Below, in pieces: positions 33,341-41,620 of a stretch of DNA of 64,000 bases. The notes under the pieces were generated by a model. The model was not told the DNA's origin. It made no database searches and was given only the letters and a program-made list of their open reading frames with translations. The stretch comes from Nocardioides cynanchi (lineage in GTDB: Bacteria; Actinomycetota; Actinomycetes; Propionibacteriales; Nocardioidaceae): positions 1,736,001-1,800,000 of the forward strand of contig NZ_CP044344.1 of assembly GCF_008761635.1 (NCBI RefSeq), in the 5' to 3' direction. A program made the translations under genes and the position numbers. Numbering within the stretch: position 1 is the first letter of the stretch; every line of letters begins with the position of its first letter.

Positions 33341-33979
33341 GGCGACCTCGCGCACGATCCACTCCAGGGTCGCCTCGACCACCAGCGCCAGGGCGTCGGC
33401 CTGGCTCAGCGGCCCGCGCGCCGGCACCTTGAAGCCGTGGTCGGCGGCGGGTACGACGACCAGCTCGATGCCGTCGGGGAACTCCTCTGGCCGCCCCATC
33501 GGGTCGCGCTCGCCCTGGACGACCAGCGTCGGGACGCCGTGGGCGGCCGGTGCCTCCAGCTCGGCCAGCCTCGACGACTCGGGGCGGCCCGGTGGATGCA
33601 GCGGGAAGGCCAGAGCCAGGCAGCCGGCAGCACCCAGCCCGGCGGCGCAGCGGGCCGCCGACCTGGCCCCCGCCGAGCGGCCGCCCACGACGAACGGCGC
33701 CGGAGGGCGCAGAAGTCGGACCGCTGCCTCGATGCCCACGTCGAGGGTGGGCGGGGCCGTCGCGATCCGCCGGCCGGCCACCCGCCACGGCTGCTCGAAC
33801 AGGGCCACGGTGATCCCCTGCCGCGGCAGGTCGGCGGCCAGGGCGGCGAGGTCGCGTGCCTCGACCCCGTTGCCGGCGCCGTGGCTGAGCAGCAGCGTGG
33901 CGAACCGGCCGCGCGGTGCCCGGTGGACCACCAGCCGCCCGTCGCCGTACGGCGTGCTGACCGGCCGCGCGGTGCTCAT
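33329..33979 (-). CDS. Alpha/beta hydrolase (KANL3/Tex30 type)
   Basis: A 216-residue alpha/beta hydrolase: oxyanion-side LLLSHGAGNGVEARDL, nucleophile elbow FVVGGRSAGARSAARCAA, LAFPLHPPGRPE, VQGERDPMG with the acid, and VVVPAADHGFKVP with the catalytic histidine. This arrangement is the COG3571/Tex30 branch. The substrate is unknown. Its last codons overlap the sigR promoter. Seven bases separate it from the SRAP gene, so the two are probably co-transcribed. Confidence 0.87.
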   Translation of the reverse strand: MSTARPVSTPYGDGRLVVHRAPRGRFATLLLSHGAGNGVEARDLAALAADLPRQGITVALFEQPWRVAGRRIATAPPTLDVGIEAAVRLLRPPAPFVVGGRSAGARSAARCAAGLGAAGCLALAFPLHPPGRPESSRLAELEAPAAHGVPTLVVQGERDPMGRPEEFPDGIELVVVPAADHGFKVPARGPLSQADALALVVEATLEWIVREVAGNP

Positions 33980-33986
33980 CGGCCGC

Positions 33987-34760
33987 TCACGCCGGTGCCT
34001 CCTCGGCCGGGATCGGCTCGACGAGCTCCGGGCCGTTGTTGCGGACGTTGTTGACGTCGCGCGAGACCGGGAACGCCTCGAGCCGCCCGGGCGCCGCCGG
34101 CACGAGCAGCCCGAGCAGGTCGTCGCGTCCCGAGACCGTGGGGTCGAGCCAGGCCGCCCACCGGTCCGGCTCCACCATCAGCGGCATCCGGTCGTGGATG
34201 TGCCCGACGGCGTCCTCGGCCTGGGTGGTGAGCACCGTGCAGGTCCAGCGGAAGCGGTCGGGGTCGTCGTCGGGGCGATCGGGGTCGCGCCAGATCTCGT
34301 AGAGCCCGGCCATCGCCAGCACCCCGCCGTCGCGCGGATGGATGAAGAAGGGCTGCTTGAGCGGCTTGCCGGCCTTGGTGCGCTGCTCGGTGGGATACCA
34401 CTCGAAGTAGCCGTCGGCCGGCAGCAGGCACCGTCGTACGGCGAAGGCCCGCTTGTAGGCGGGCTTCTCGGCCACCGTCTCCATCCGGGCGTTGATCATC
34501 CGGTTGCCGATGGAGGGGTCCTTCGCCCACGAGGGCACCAGCCCCCAGGTGAGCACCCGCAGCTGCCGCTCCGGCGGCTCCTGCTCCCCGGCCTCACGAG
34601 CCTCGCGCGACGACGGGGAGCGCTCCAGCACGGCGTACACCTGCTTGGTCGGCGCGACGTTGTAGTCCGGCGCCAGCGCCTCCTCGACCAGGCTGTGCCG
34701 GATCTCGAACTCCTCGACGAGGTCCTCGGGCTTGCGGCTGGATGCGTAGCGCCCACACAT
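33987..34760 (-). CDS. SRAP family protein (HMCES/YedK type)
   Basis: Binds covalently to abasic sites in single-stranded DNA, protecting them during replication. The 257-residue protein has the catalytic Cys2 (MCGRY), Asn34 in YNVAPT, Glu120 in DGYFEWY and His189 in HIHDRMP, all the residues needed for the thiazolidine crosslink. Mycobacterial Rv3226c is the counterpart in the same neighbourhood. The ATG, which must be exact because Cys2 is catalytic, has a TAGGCT -10 element seven bases upstream and is leaderless. Confidence 0.95.
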   Translation of the reverse strand: MCGRYASSRKPEDLVEEFEIRHSLVEEALAPDYNVAPTKQVYAVLERSPSSREAREAGEQEPPERQLRVLTWGLVPSWAKDPSIGNRMINARMETVAEKPAYKRAFAVRRCLLPADGYFEWYPTEQRTKAGKPLKQPFFIHPRDGGVLAMAGLYEIWRDPDRPDDDPDRFRWTCTVLTTQAEDAVGHIHDRMPLMVEPDRWAAWLDPTVSGRDDLLGLLVPAAPGRLEAFPVSRDVNNVRNNGPELVEPIPAEEAPA

Positions 34761-34767
34761 GGGCGTC

Positions 34768-34773
34768 AGCCTA
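34768..34773 (-). promoter_or_regulatory. -10 element, leaderless SRAP gene
   Basis: The minus strand reads TAGGCT, seven bases before the ATG at 34760. No Shine-Dalgarno sequence is present. Confidence 0.5.
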
Positions 34774-34814
34774 GGCCGTGGCCCCGACAGGGATCGACCG
34801 GCGACGGAGCACGA

Positions 34815-35576
34815 TCAGGACGACTGGTCCCGCGAGAGCTCGTCGAGCAGGCTGGCGACGGAGTCGTTGGCCGACGGCAGGCTCTCGACCCAGATCCGGA
34901 CGCCACCCGAGCCGATCTCGCCCACGTCGAGCAGCCGACGCAGCAGGGTGGTGCGGCGGCTCAGGCTCTCGTTGCGGCCGGCCAGCACCACGATCCGGCG
35001 CGGGCCGACCCGGCAGATCGTCTCGGCACCGGAGAAGACAGAACGCACGGACTCGCCGATCCGCGACATCCGGAGGTCGCCGCCGAACACCTCATCGGTG
35101 AGCCCGGCCGGGCGCGGCGAGGAGGCCTCCACGACCACGAGCGCGTAGGTGTCCCGCAGGGACGGCCCACGGGCGTCTCCGCGGTACATCTCCATCAGCC
35201 GGCCGCGCAGGTGGGCCATGCTCGCGAGCCCGGTCAGCGGGTCGGCACAGGACAGCTGATGGAGGTAGCCCAGCGTGGACTCGCTCCAGCCCAGGGCCAG
35301 GGCACAGGCGTCGGTGTAGGCGGGCTCGGCGTCCAGGACCACGGCGTACGTCGTCCGCAGGTCGGCCAGCGTCTCCGCCAGGGAGACTCCCTGGCTGCTC
35401 AGCAGGCGACCCACCACCTCGCAGGCGTCGGTGGCGGTGCGGCCGGCGGCCAGCGCCTCGCCCACGGCCTCGAAGGCGGGTGGGAGGGCGACCCTCACGT
35501 GCTCCGGGAGCGTTGCTGCGACGGAGTTGGAGGGAGGCGCGTTCAAGACCTTGTCCCGGAATGTCCAGAACCCCAT
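34815..35576 (-). CDS. Degenerate GGDEF-like regulatory protein
   Basis: A 253-residue protein with an N-terminal helical region and a C-terminal domain opening with the diguanylate-cyclase signature CADPLTGLASMAHLRGRLME. The GGDEF loop itself is missing: the corresponding hairpin reads ICRVGPRRIVVLAGRNE, so catalysis of c-di-GMP is very unlikely. It may bind a nucleotide or a partner. The ATG at 35576 has GGGAGG four bases upstream; an ATG five codons earlier is too close to its ribosome site. It is divergent from the fused sigma gene. Confidence 0.75.
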   Translation of the reverse strand: MGFWTFRDKVLNAPPSNSVAATLPEHVRVALPPAFEAVGEALAAGRTATDACEVVGRLLSSQGVSLAETLADLRTTYAVVLDAEPAYTDACALALGWSESTLGYLHQLSCADPLTGLASMAHLRGRLMEMYRGDARGPSLRDTYALVVVEASSPRPAGLTDEVFGGDLRMSRIGESVRSVFSGAETICRVGPRRIVVLAGRNESLSRRTTLLRRLLDVGEIGSGGVRIWVESLPSANDSVASLLDELSRDQSS

Positions 35577-35620
35577 GACGCCTCCCTCCATACCTCCGTG
35601 CAGCGCTCTCCGATGATGGG

Positions 35621-35690
35621 ACGGACGTCCGTGACGAGCATGATGCCGTTTTCCCGGAAAAATCTCCGACGGACGCCCATACTGACGTCA
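35621..35690. promoter_or_regulatory. Palindrome cluster between the GGDEF-like and fused sigma genes
   Basis: Within 70 bases lie three perfect palindromes: ACGGACGTCCGT (35621-35632), TTTTCC-C-GGAAAA (35649-35661) and TGACGTCA (35683-35690). They occupy the space between divergent start codons at 35576 and 35721 and are candidate operators. No cognate regulator is known. Confidence 0.55.
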
Positions 35691-35720
35691 CAGGAGTCGA
35701 AACCGAGCGTTGGAGTAGTT

Positions 35721-38168
35721 GTGACCACCTCGCTGTCCCGCGTCGACGGCCCCGGGGACGCCGAGCTCATCTCAGCCGTCCGCGGCGGAGACGTCGACGC
35801 CTACGGCGAGCTGTTCGCCCGGCACGTGGACTCCGCGCGCCGTCTGGCCCGCCAGCTCGCGGGCCCGGGCGACGCCGACGACCTGGTCTCCGACGCGTTC
35901 ACCAAGGTGCTCCTGGTCCTCCAGCGCGGCGGCGGGCCTGACCTGGCCTTCCGCGCCTACCTGCTGACCGCCGTACGCCGCCTGCACGTCGACCGGATCC
36001 GCTCGGGAGCCCGCCTGCGCTCGGTCGGCGACCTCACGCCGTTCGACCCCGGCCTGCCGTTCCACGACACGGCGGTCGAGGGCTTCGAGAACGCCGCCGC
36101 GGCCCGCGCCTTCGCCAGCCTGCCCGAGCGCTGGCAGATGGTGCTGTGGCACACCGAGGTCGAGCAGCAGAAGCCGGCCGACATCGCGCCCCTGCTCGGG
36201 ATGAGCGCGAACTCCGTCTCGGCCCTGGCCTACCGGGCCCGCGAGGGCCTGCGCCAGGCCTTCCTCAGCCAGCACGCCGTCGACCCGGACGACGTGGACT
36301 GCGCCTGGACCCGCGACCACCTCGGCGCCTACATCCGCGGCGGTCTCTCGCGCCGCGACGCCGCCCGTGTGGACGACCACATCGAGGGCTGCCGGGCGTG
36401 CGCGGCGGTCTACCTCGAGCTCACGGAGGTGAACTCCGGCCTGGCCGCACTGCTGGCCCCCCTGCTCCTGGGCACCGCGGGCCTGGGCTACCTCACGACC
36501 GGGAGCGGCTCCAGCACCGTCGCCACCACCGTCACGGCCGCCAAGACCTGGGTGGCGACCCACGCCTCCCTCTCCGCCGCGGGCGGCGTCGTGCTCACCG
36601 CGACCGCGGCAGCCGCCGTGTACGCCCTCACGCAGCTCACCGGGCATCCGGCCCCGCCGCAGGGCGCTCCGCCGCTGGACCGACCGACCGCGTCGTCGAC
36701 TCCCACCGCCGGGCAGCACCAGCAGGGCGGCCACCACGGCCGCGGTCCCGGGTCGCACGGCCACCGGGGGAACGGCCCGCAGCGCGGTGGCGGCACTCCC
36801 CCGACCGACCGGGCGAGCTCCTCCGACCCCAGCACGTCGACGTCCGGCCCGGCCGGCGGTCCCACCCCGCCCACCACGGGCCCGACCGGCGGACCGACCG
36901 GCGGACCGACGACCGGCCCGACCAGCGAGCCCACCTCGGCGCCGACCAGCGAGCCGACCACCTCGCCGACGAGCCAACCGACCTCGCCCCCGCCCACGCA
37001 GATCGCCTTCACCTCGACCCCCCCGTCCCGACCGACGTTCGGCAGCACCTACACGGTGAGCACGAACGGCTCGGGGACGGTCGTGATCTCGGTCGACCCG
37101 GCGACCACCGACTTCGGCACGGCGACGGCAGCGTGCCGCGTCAACGGCTCGACGGTCACCTTCCGGCACGCCGGCACGTGCGTGATCGCGGCCGACCGGA
37201 CGGCGAGAGCAGCGTCGACCGACCACGCCACCCAGACCATCGACGTGCCCCAGGAGAGCCAGACGGTCGCGATCACCTCGGCGCCGCAGAATCCCGTGGT
37301 CGGCGGCACGTCGTACCCGGTCACCGCGGACCCGGGAGTCGCCGGGGCTCCCACGATCACCGGTAGCGACGCGTGCCAGGCGGTCGGTGCCACCGTCAGC
37401 TTCGTGCATGCCGCCACCTGCACGATCACCGCCAGCTGGGACGGCAACCAGGACTACCTGCCCGCCACCGACACCCAGACCTTCCAGGTGGGCCAGGGTG
37501 CGCAGGAGATCACCTTCACCACCACACCTCCGCCCACGAACCCCGCGGTCCAGGACGCCCCCTACACGATCCGCGCCACGAGCACCTCCGGCGGCGCGGT
37601 GAGCTTCTCGACGACCAGTGCCGCGTGCACGGTCGCGGACGCCGGCGTCTCGGCCGCCACGGTGACCTACGTGGCGCCCGGCGTCTGTGTGGTCGACGCC
37701 GACCAGGCGGGCACCCCCGACTACCTCGCGGCACCCCGGGTGTCCCAGACGATCACGGTCTCCGACGAGGTCCGGGCGCACCTGGAGGTCACGGCCGTCG
37801 CCCAGCAGCTGCACGGCAACGGTCAGCAGCGGGTGACCGCCTCGGTGACCGGGCTTCCTGTGGGGTCGACGGCCACCCTCACGGTCTCGGTCGACAGCTC
37901 CGCCCACATCACCACGAACGACCCGGCCTGCGCGGAGAAGACCCAGACGAGCGGCCAGACGTTCCAGTGCACCGTGACCAAGGCGGCCCAGACGTTCGTC
38001 TTCGACACCACGGTCAACAAGGGTCGACCGTTGATGACCTTCCACCTCGCTCCGGTCGCGCCACTGGTGTTCACGCCCGACTCGAAGCCGGACTTCCAGC
38101 TGCCGCTCGGTGACCCACTTCCGTTGACCGCGGCCCACAGCCCGTTCGCCCGGCGTACCCAGAACTGA
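35721..38168 (+). CDS. ECF sigma factor fused to zinc finger, membrane segments and Ig-like surface repeats
   Basis: An unusual 815-residue fusion. Residues 10-185 are an ECF sigma factor: region 2 with DADDLVSDAFTKVLLVLQRG, and region 4 with SLPERWQMVLWHTEVEQQKP and MSANSVSALAYRAREGL. At 194-227 an anti-sigma-like zinc finger follows (Cys194, His220, Cys224, Cys227; HIEGCRAC). Hydrophobic stretches at about 239-258 and 285-306 follow. A Pro/Thr/Gly/Ser-rich linker (310-427) leads to three Ig-like repeats of about 85 residues, each starting like QIAFTSTPP and two ending in an ACTV/GTCVI cysteine pair, then a last beta domain. The start is GTG with GGAG five bases upstream. It resembles ECF groups with anti-sigma and extracellular extensions. 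Confidence 0.85.
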   Translation: MTTSLSRVDGPGDAELISAVRGGDVDAYGELFARHVDSARRLARQLAGPGDADDLVSDAFTKVLLVLQRGGGPDLAFRAYLLTAVRRLHVDRIRSGARLRSVGDLTPFDPGLPFHDTAVEGFENAAAARAFASLPERWQMVLWHTEVEQQKPADIAPLLGMSANSVSALAYRAREGLRQAFLSQHAVDPDDVDCAWTRDHLGAYIRGGLSRRDAARVDDHIEGCRACAAVYLELTEVNSGLAALLAPLLLGTAGLGYLTTGSGSSTVATTVTAAKTWVATHASLSAAGGVVLTATAAAAVYALTQLTGHPAPPQGAPPLDRPTASSTPTAGQHQQGGHHGRGPGSHGHRGNGPQRGGGTPPTDRASSSDPSTSTSGPAGGPTPPTTGPTGGPTGGPTTGPTSEPTSAPTSEPTTSPTSQPTSPPPTQIAFTSTPPSRPTFGSTYTVSTNGSGTVVISVDPATTDFGTATAACRVNGSTVTFRHAGTCVIAADRTARAASTDHATQTIDVPQESQTVAITSAPQNPVVGGTSYPVTADPGVAGAPTITGSDACQAVGATVSFVHAATCTITASWDGNQDYLPATDTQTFQVGQGAQEITFTTTPPPTNPAVQDAPYTIRATSTSGGAVSFSTTSAACTVADAGVSAATVTYVAPGVCVVDADQAGTPDYLAAPRVSQTITVSDEVRAHLEVTAVAQQLHGNGQQRVTASVTGLPVGSTATLTVSVDSSAHITTNDPACAEKTQTSGQTFQCTVTKAAQTFVFDTTVNKGRPLMTFHLAPVAPLVFTPDSKPDFQLPLGDPLPLTAAHSPFARRTQN

Positions 38169-38178
38169 GATTCGGCCA

Positions 38179-38192
38179 CCCACACGTGTGGG
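38179..38192. promoter_or_regulatory. 14-bp perfect palindrome
   Basis: CCCACACGTGTGGG lies between the fused sigma gene and the DoxX gene. With no loop bases it suits a dimeric DNA-binding protein better than a terminator. Confidence 0.45.
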
Positions 38193-38220
38193 CAGGTCCC
38201 GGATCGGGTAAGAAGGTGGC

Positions 38221-38751
38221 GTGACCGCCATCAGACTGATCGCCCGCCCGATGCTCGCCTCCGTGTTCTTCGTCGGCGCGCTGAACGCCTTGAAGAACGC
38301 GCCCAAGCTCGGCCCCAAGGCGTCCCGGGTGACCGAGAAGGTCGTGCCACTCGCCCAGCGGGTGGCACCGGGCGCCCCGATCCCGACGGACCCGGTGACG
38401 ATCGTCCGGCTCAACGCCGGCGTGCAGATCGCCGCCGCAGCGGCGCTCGCGACCGGCCGGCTGCCTCGCGTCTCGTCCACGGTGCTCGCCGCCTCGCTGC
38501 TGCCGACGACCGTGGCCGGTCACGCGTTCTGGAACGAGACCGACCCGGCGACCAAGGCCACCCAGCGGCTGAACTTCTTCAAGGGGATCTCGCTGGTCGG
38601 CGGGCTCCTGATCGCCGGGGTCGACACCGAGGGCAAGCCGGGCGTGGCCTGGCGGGCCAAGCGCGCCGCCAAGGACGTTCGCCGCGAGGCCGGCCAGCTG
38701 GCCCGCAACGCGCGCACCGAGGCCCGGCTGGCCAAGGCGCAGCTGACCTGA
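38221..38751 (+). CDS. DoxX family membrane protein
   Basis: A 176-residue DoxX-family protein with four membrane segments: [51 protein letters not shown] and [13 protein letters not shown] long basic cytoplasmic tail ([19 protein letters not shown]) follows. DoxX proteins are linked to thiol-redox stress in mycobacteria, where one forms a complex with a superoxide dismutase and an oxidoreductase; that link is family knowledge, not shown here. GTG start with GAAGGTGG upstream. Confidence 0.88.
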   Translation: MTAIRLIARPMLASVFFVGALNALKNAPKLGPKASRVTEKVVPLAQRVAPGAPIPTDPVTIVRLNAGVQIAAAAALATGRLPRVSSTVLAASLLPTTVAGHAFWNETDPATKATQRLNFFKGISLVGGLLIAGVDTEGKPGVAWRAKRAAKDVRREAGQLARNARTEARLAKAQLT

Positions 38752-38773
38752 CGTCGGCCCACGCCGCGCTCGG

Positions 38774-38779
38774 TACGCT
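38774..38779 (+). promoter_or_regulatory. -10 element, leaderless aroA
   Basis: TACGCT ends six bases before the GTG at 38786. No Shine-Dalgarno sequence is present. Confidence 0.5.
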
Positions 38780-38785
38780 GCGCCG

Positions 38786-40078
38786 GTGACGAACGCGGTG
38801 ACGGCCGAGCCCCCCCGGGCAGGTGCCTGGGCGGCTCCGTACGCCCGCACGCCGGTGCACGCCGAGCTCTCGCTGCCGGGCAGCAAGTCGCTGACCAACC
38901 GGGCCCTGGTGCTGGCCAGCCTGGCGTCCGGCCCCAGCGTCGTACGCCGAGCCCTGCGCTCGCGCGACACCTCCCTGATGGCCGGGGCGCTGGCGGCGCT
39001 CGGGGCCGACATCGACACCTCGGGCGACGACTGGACGGTGACCCCCGCGGCCTTCGTCGGGGACGCCCGCGTCGACTGCGGCCTGGCCGGGACGGTGACC
39101 CGCTTCGTCCCCCCCATCGCGGGGCTGGCCCGCGGCGAGGTCGCCTTCGACGGCGATCCCCACATGCGCAACCGTCCGGTCGGGGAGGTGCTGAGCGCGC
39201 TGCGAGCCCTCGGGGTGAGGATCGACGGTGACCGGCTGCCGTTCGTGGTGCACGGCTCCGGTGCCGTGCCGGGCGGGCAGGTGGTGCTCGACGCCTCCGG
39301 CTCCAGCCAGTTCGTCTCCGCGCTGCTGCTCGCCGGGGCCCGCTTCGACCGGGGCGTGGACGTGCTCCACGACGGCAAGCCGGTGCCCTCCCAGCCGCAC
39401 ATCGAGATGACCGTGGCGATACTGCGCAGCCACGGGGTCGAGGTCGACGACGCCGAGCCGGACCGCTGGCGGGTGGCCCCCGGCCCGATCGCGCCGGTCG
39501 ACCTCACGATCGAGCCGGACCTCTCCAACGCCGCGCCGTTCCTGGCCCTGGCCGCGGTCACCGGCGGGTCGGTGACCGTGCGCGACTGGCCCAAGGCGAC
39601 CACCCAGGCCGGCGACGCCCTGCGCGACCTGCTCGCCCGGATGGGCTGCACCGTCGACCTGACCGACCGGGGCTTGACGGTCACCGGGCCGGGCACGATC
39701 TCCGGGCTGGACGCCGACCTGCACGACGTCGGCGAGCTCACCCCCGTCGTCGCCGCCCTGTGCGCCCTGGCCGACGGCCCGTCGTACCTGCGCGGGATCG
39801 GCCACATCCGCGGCCACGAGACCGACCGCCTCGCTGCTCTGGCCACCGAGCTGACCGCCCTCGGCGCCGACGTCGTCGAGCACGCCGACGGGCTGGAGCT
39901 GCGGCCCGGCCGACTTCACGCCGGGCTCTTCCACGCCTACGCCGACCATCGGATGGCGCACGCCGGGGCGGTCCTGGGCGCGGCCGTCGAGGGAGTGCTG
40001 GTGGACGACGTCGACGCCACCTCCAAGACGTTCCCGGACTTCCCGCGGGTGTGGGCCTCCGCGCTGGGTGTGTCGTGA
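38786..40078 (+). CDS. aroA: 3-phosphoshikimate 1-carboxyvinyltransferase (EPSP synthase)
   Basis: Sixth step of the shikimate pathway, joining PEP to shikimate-3-phosphate. The 430-residue enzyme has [19 protein letters not shown] at the PEP/S3P site, [37 protein letters not shown], and the C-terminal [12 protein letters not shown]. The GTAGTxxR region is altered to GLAGTVTR. It is followed 10 bases later by rsgA, and aroA-rsgA is a conserved actinobacterial pair (Rv3227-Rv3228). Confidence 0.96.
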   Translation: MTNAVTAEPPRAGAWAAPYARTPVHAELSLPGSKSLTNRALVLASLASGPSVVRRALRSRDTSLMAGALAALGADIDTSGDDWTVTPAAFVGDARVDCGLAGTVTRFVPPIAGLARGEVAFDGDPHMRNRPVGEVLSALRALGVRIDGDRLPFVVHGSGAVPGGQVVLDASGSSQFVSALLLAGARFDRGVDVLHDGKPVPSQPHIEMTVAILRSHGVEVDDAEPDRWRVAPGPIAPVDLTIEPDLSNAAPFLALAAVTGGSVTVRDWPKATTQAGDALRDLLARMGCTVDLTDRGLTVTGPGTISGLDADLHDVGELTPVVAALCALADGPSYLRGIGHIRGHETDRLAALATELTALGADVVEHADGLELRPGRLHAGLFHAYADHRMAHAGAVLGAAVEGVLVDDVDATSKTFPDFPRVWASALGVS

Positions 40079-40088
40079 GGAGCACGCC

Positions 40089-41078
40089 GTGAGCGGACGC
40101 TACGGCGAGCACGACCAGGAGCACTACGAGCGCCCGCGGCGCCACACCCGCCCGCGGACCAAGGAGCGACCGTCGTACGACGACGCAGCCGACGGGGTGG
40201 TGACCACGGTCGACCGGGGGCGCCTCACCCTGCTCGTCGACGGGCAGGTGGTGATGGCGATCAAGGCCCGGCCACTGGGCCGCAAGGGGGTCGTGGTCGG
40301 TGACCGCGTCCGGGTCGTCGGCGACGTCAGCGGCACGCCGGGAGCCCTGGCCCGGATCGTGGAGGTTCGGGAGCGCACGACTGTGTTGCGTCGTACCGCG
40401 GACGACGACGACCCCGTCGAGCGGGTGATCGTCTCCAACGCCGAGCAGCTGGTCGTGGTCACCGCGCTGGCCGACCCGGAGCCGCGCCCCCGCCTGATCG
40501 ACCGGGCCCTGGTGGCGGCCTTCGACGCGGGGATGAAGCCCCTGCTGTGCCTGACCAAGGCCGACCTGGCCGACCCGGAGACGCTGCTGGTCACCTACCG
40601 GTCGCTGGGCGTGCCATGGGTGGTCACCCAGCGCGGTGGCGACCTGTCCGAGCTGCGCTCGGCGCTGCACGGCCGCACCAGCGTGCTGATCGGGCACAGC
40701 GGCGTCGGCAAGTCGACGCTGGTCAACGCCCTGGTGCCGGAGGCGATGCGCGACGTGGGCATCGTCAACGCGGTCACCGGACGCGGTCGCCACACGTCGA
40801 CGTCGGCGATCATGATCCCGCTGCCCGACCAGGCCGGCTGGATCATCGACACACCCGGGATCCGCTCCTTCGGGCTGGCCCACGTCCGGCCCGAGGACCT
40901 GATCGAGGCCTTTCCCGATCTCGACGAGATGACCGAGGAGTGCCCGCGCGGTTGCACGCACGGCGCGGACGAGCCGGAGTGCGGCCTCGACGAGGCGGTG
41001 ACGCGCGGGGATGCCGACCCGGTCCGGGTCGAGTCCTTCCGGCGGCTCCTGGTCGCGCGGTCGGAGCCGGCGTACTAG
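40089..41078 (+). CDS. rsgA: Ribosome small-subunit-dependent GTPase A
   Basis: A late 30S assembly GTPase. The 329-residue protein has an N-terminal OB fold (VDRGRLTLLVDGQVVMAIKA), a circularly permuted GTPase with TKAD (G4) before GHSGVGKSTLVNAL (G1) and DTPGIRSFGL (G3), and a C-terminal zinc knuckle (CPRGCTHGADEPECGL). The GTG at 40089 is preferred: GAGGAG lies six bases upstream, while the open frame before it belongs to the end of aroA. Its TAG stop shares the CTAG tetranucleotide with the convergent DUF2231 gene. Confidence 0.95.
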   Translation: MSGRYGEHDQEHYERPRRHTRPRTKERPSYDDAADGVVTTVDRGRLTLLVDGQVVMAIKARPLGRKGVVVGDRVRVVGDVSGTPGALARIVEVRERTTVLRRTADDDDPVERVIVSNAEQLVVVTALADPEPRPRLIDRALVAAFDAGMKPLLCLTKADLADPETLLVTYRSLGVPWVVTQRGGDLSELRSALHGRTSVLIGHSGVGKSTLVNALVPEAMRDVGIVNAVTGRGRHTSTSAIMIPLPDQAGWIIDTPGIRSFGLAHVRPEDLIEAFPDLDEMTEECPRGCTHGADEPECGLDEAVTRGDADPVRVESFRRLLVARSEPAY

Positions 41079-41548
41079 CCCCAGATCGAGCGGGCGCCCG
41101 AGTCACCGGTCAGGAACACCCACACCAGCAGGATCACCGCGGAGACGACGAGCAGCACCTGGATCGCGACGGCGACCGCGCCGGTGCGGCCGGTGCGCGC
41201 CCCCCAGCCGGAGACGACCGGTGAACCGCCGCCGAGGAAGGCCGCGGCGAGACCGGTCGGGACCAGGAAGGCCAGCATCAGCCAGCGCAGGATGCTGCCG
41301 CGGTGCTGGTGGGTCCGCACCGTTGCCAGCTGCTGGAGCTGGCGGGCGTGCTCGAGGGAGTAGCCGGACTGGGCGGCGACGACGCCGGCGACCGCGGCGA
41401 TCACGGCGGAGGCCACGAAGGGCCAGCGCAGCCACCAGCGCCAGGCCGGCTTGACGGCGTAGAGGATCCCGCCGAGGCCGGCGAGCGGGGCGAAGACCAC
41501 CACCACATGCACGATGAGCGGGTGCAGTGGGAGACCGTTGAACGTCAT
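41075..41548 (-). CDS. DUF2231 family membrane protein
   Basis: A 157-residue membrane protein starting MTFNGLPLHPLIVHVVVVFA, the DUF2231 signature in which histidines flank the first helix. Four membrane segments follow (WPFVASAVIAAVAGVVAA, LMLAFLVPTGLAAAFLG, VAVAIQVLLVVSAVILLVWVF), with a HARQLQQLATVRTHQHRG loop. The family is linked to haem or electron-transfer proteins in some bacteria, but no function is assigned here. It is convergent with rsgA and divergent from hisN. Confidence 0.88.
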   Translation of the reverse strand: MTFNGLPLHPLIVHVVVVFAPLAGLGGILYAVKPAWRWWLRWPFVASAVIAAVAGVVAAQSGYSLEHARQLQQLATVRTHQHRGSILRWLMLAFLVPTGLAAAFLGGGSPVVSGWGARTGRTGAVAVAIQVLLVVSAVILLVWVFLTGDSGARSIWG

Positions 41549-41608
41549 GGTGACAGGTATACGGCACAGCGCGGCGTTCGGTTCGGACGTGGAAGGGACG
41601 GATCGGTT

Positions 41609-41614
41609 TAGCCT
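41609..41614 (+). promoter_or_regulatory. -10 element, leaderless hisN
   Basis: TAGCCT ends six bases before the ATG at 41621. No Shine-Dalgarno sequence is present, which supports that ATG over the GTG at 41615. Confidence 0.5.
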
Positions 41615-41620
41615 GTGCCC

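Noticed and set aside
33165..35720. N-terminal 850 codons of the long open frame that ends at 38168
   Set aside because: They run antisense to sigR, the hydrolase, SRAP and GGDEF-like genes. The sigma domain starts at GTG 35721 with its own ribosome site.
35772..38480. 902-codon minus-strand open frame
   Set aside because: It is antisense to the sigma fusion; no domain or start signal is recognisable.
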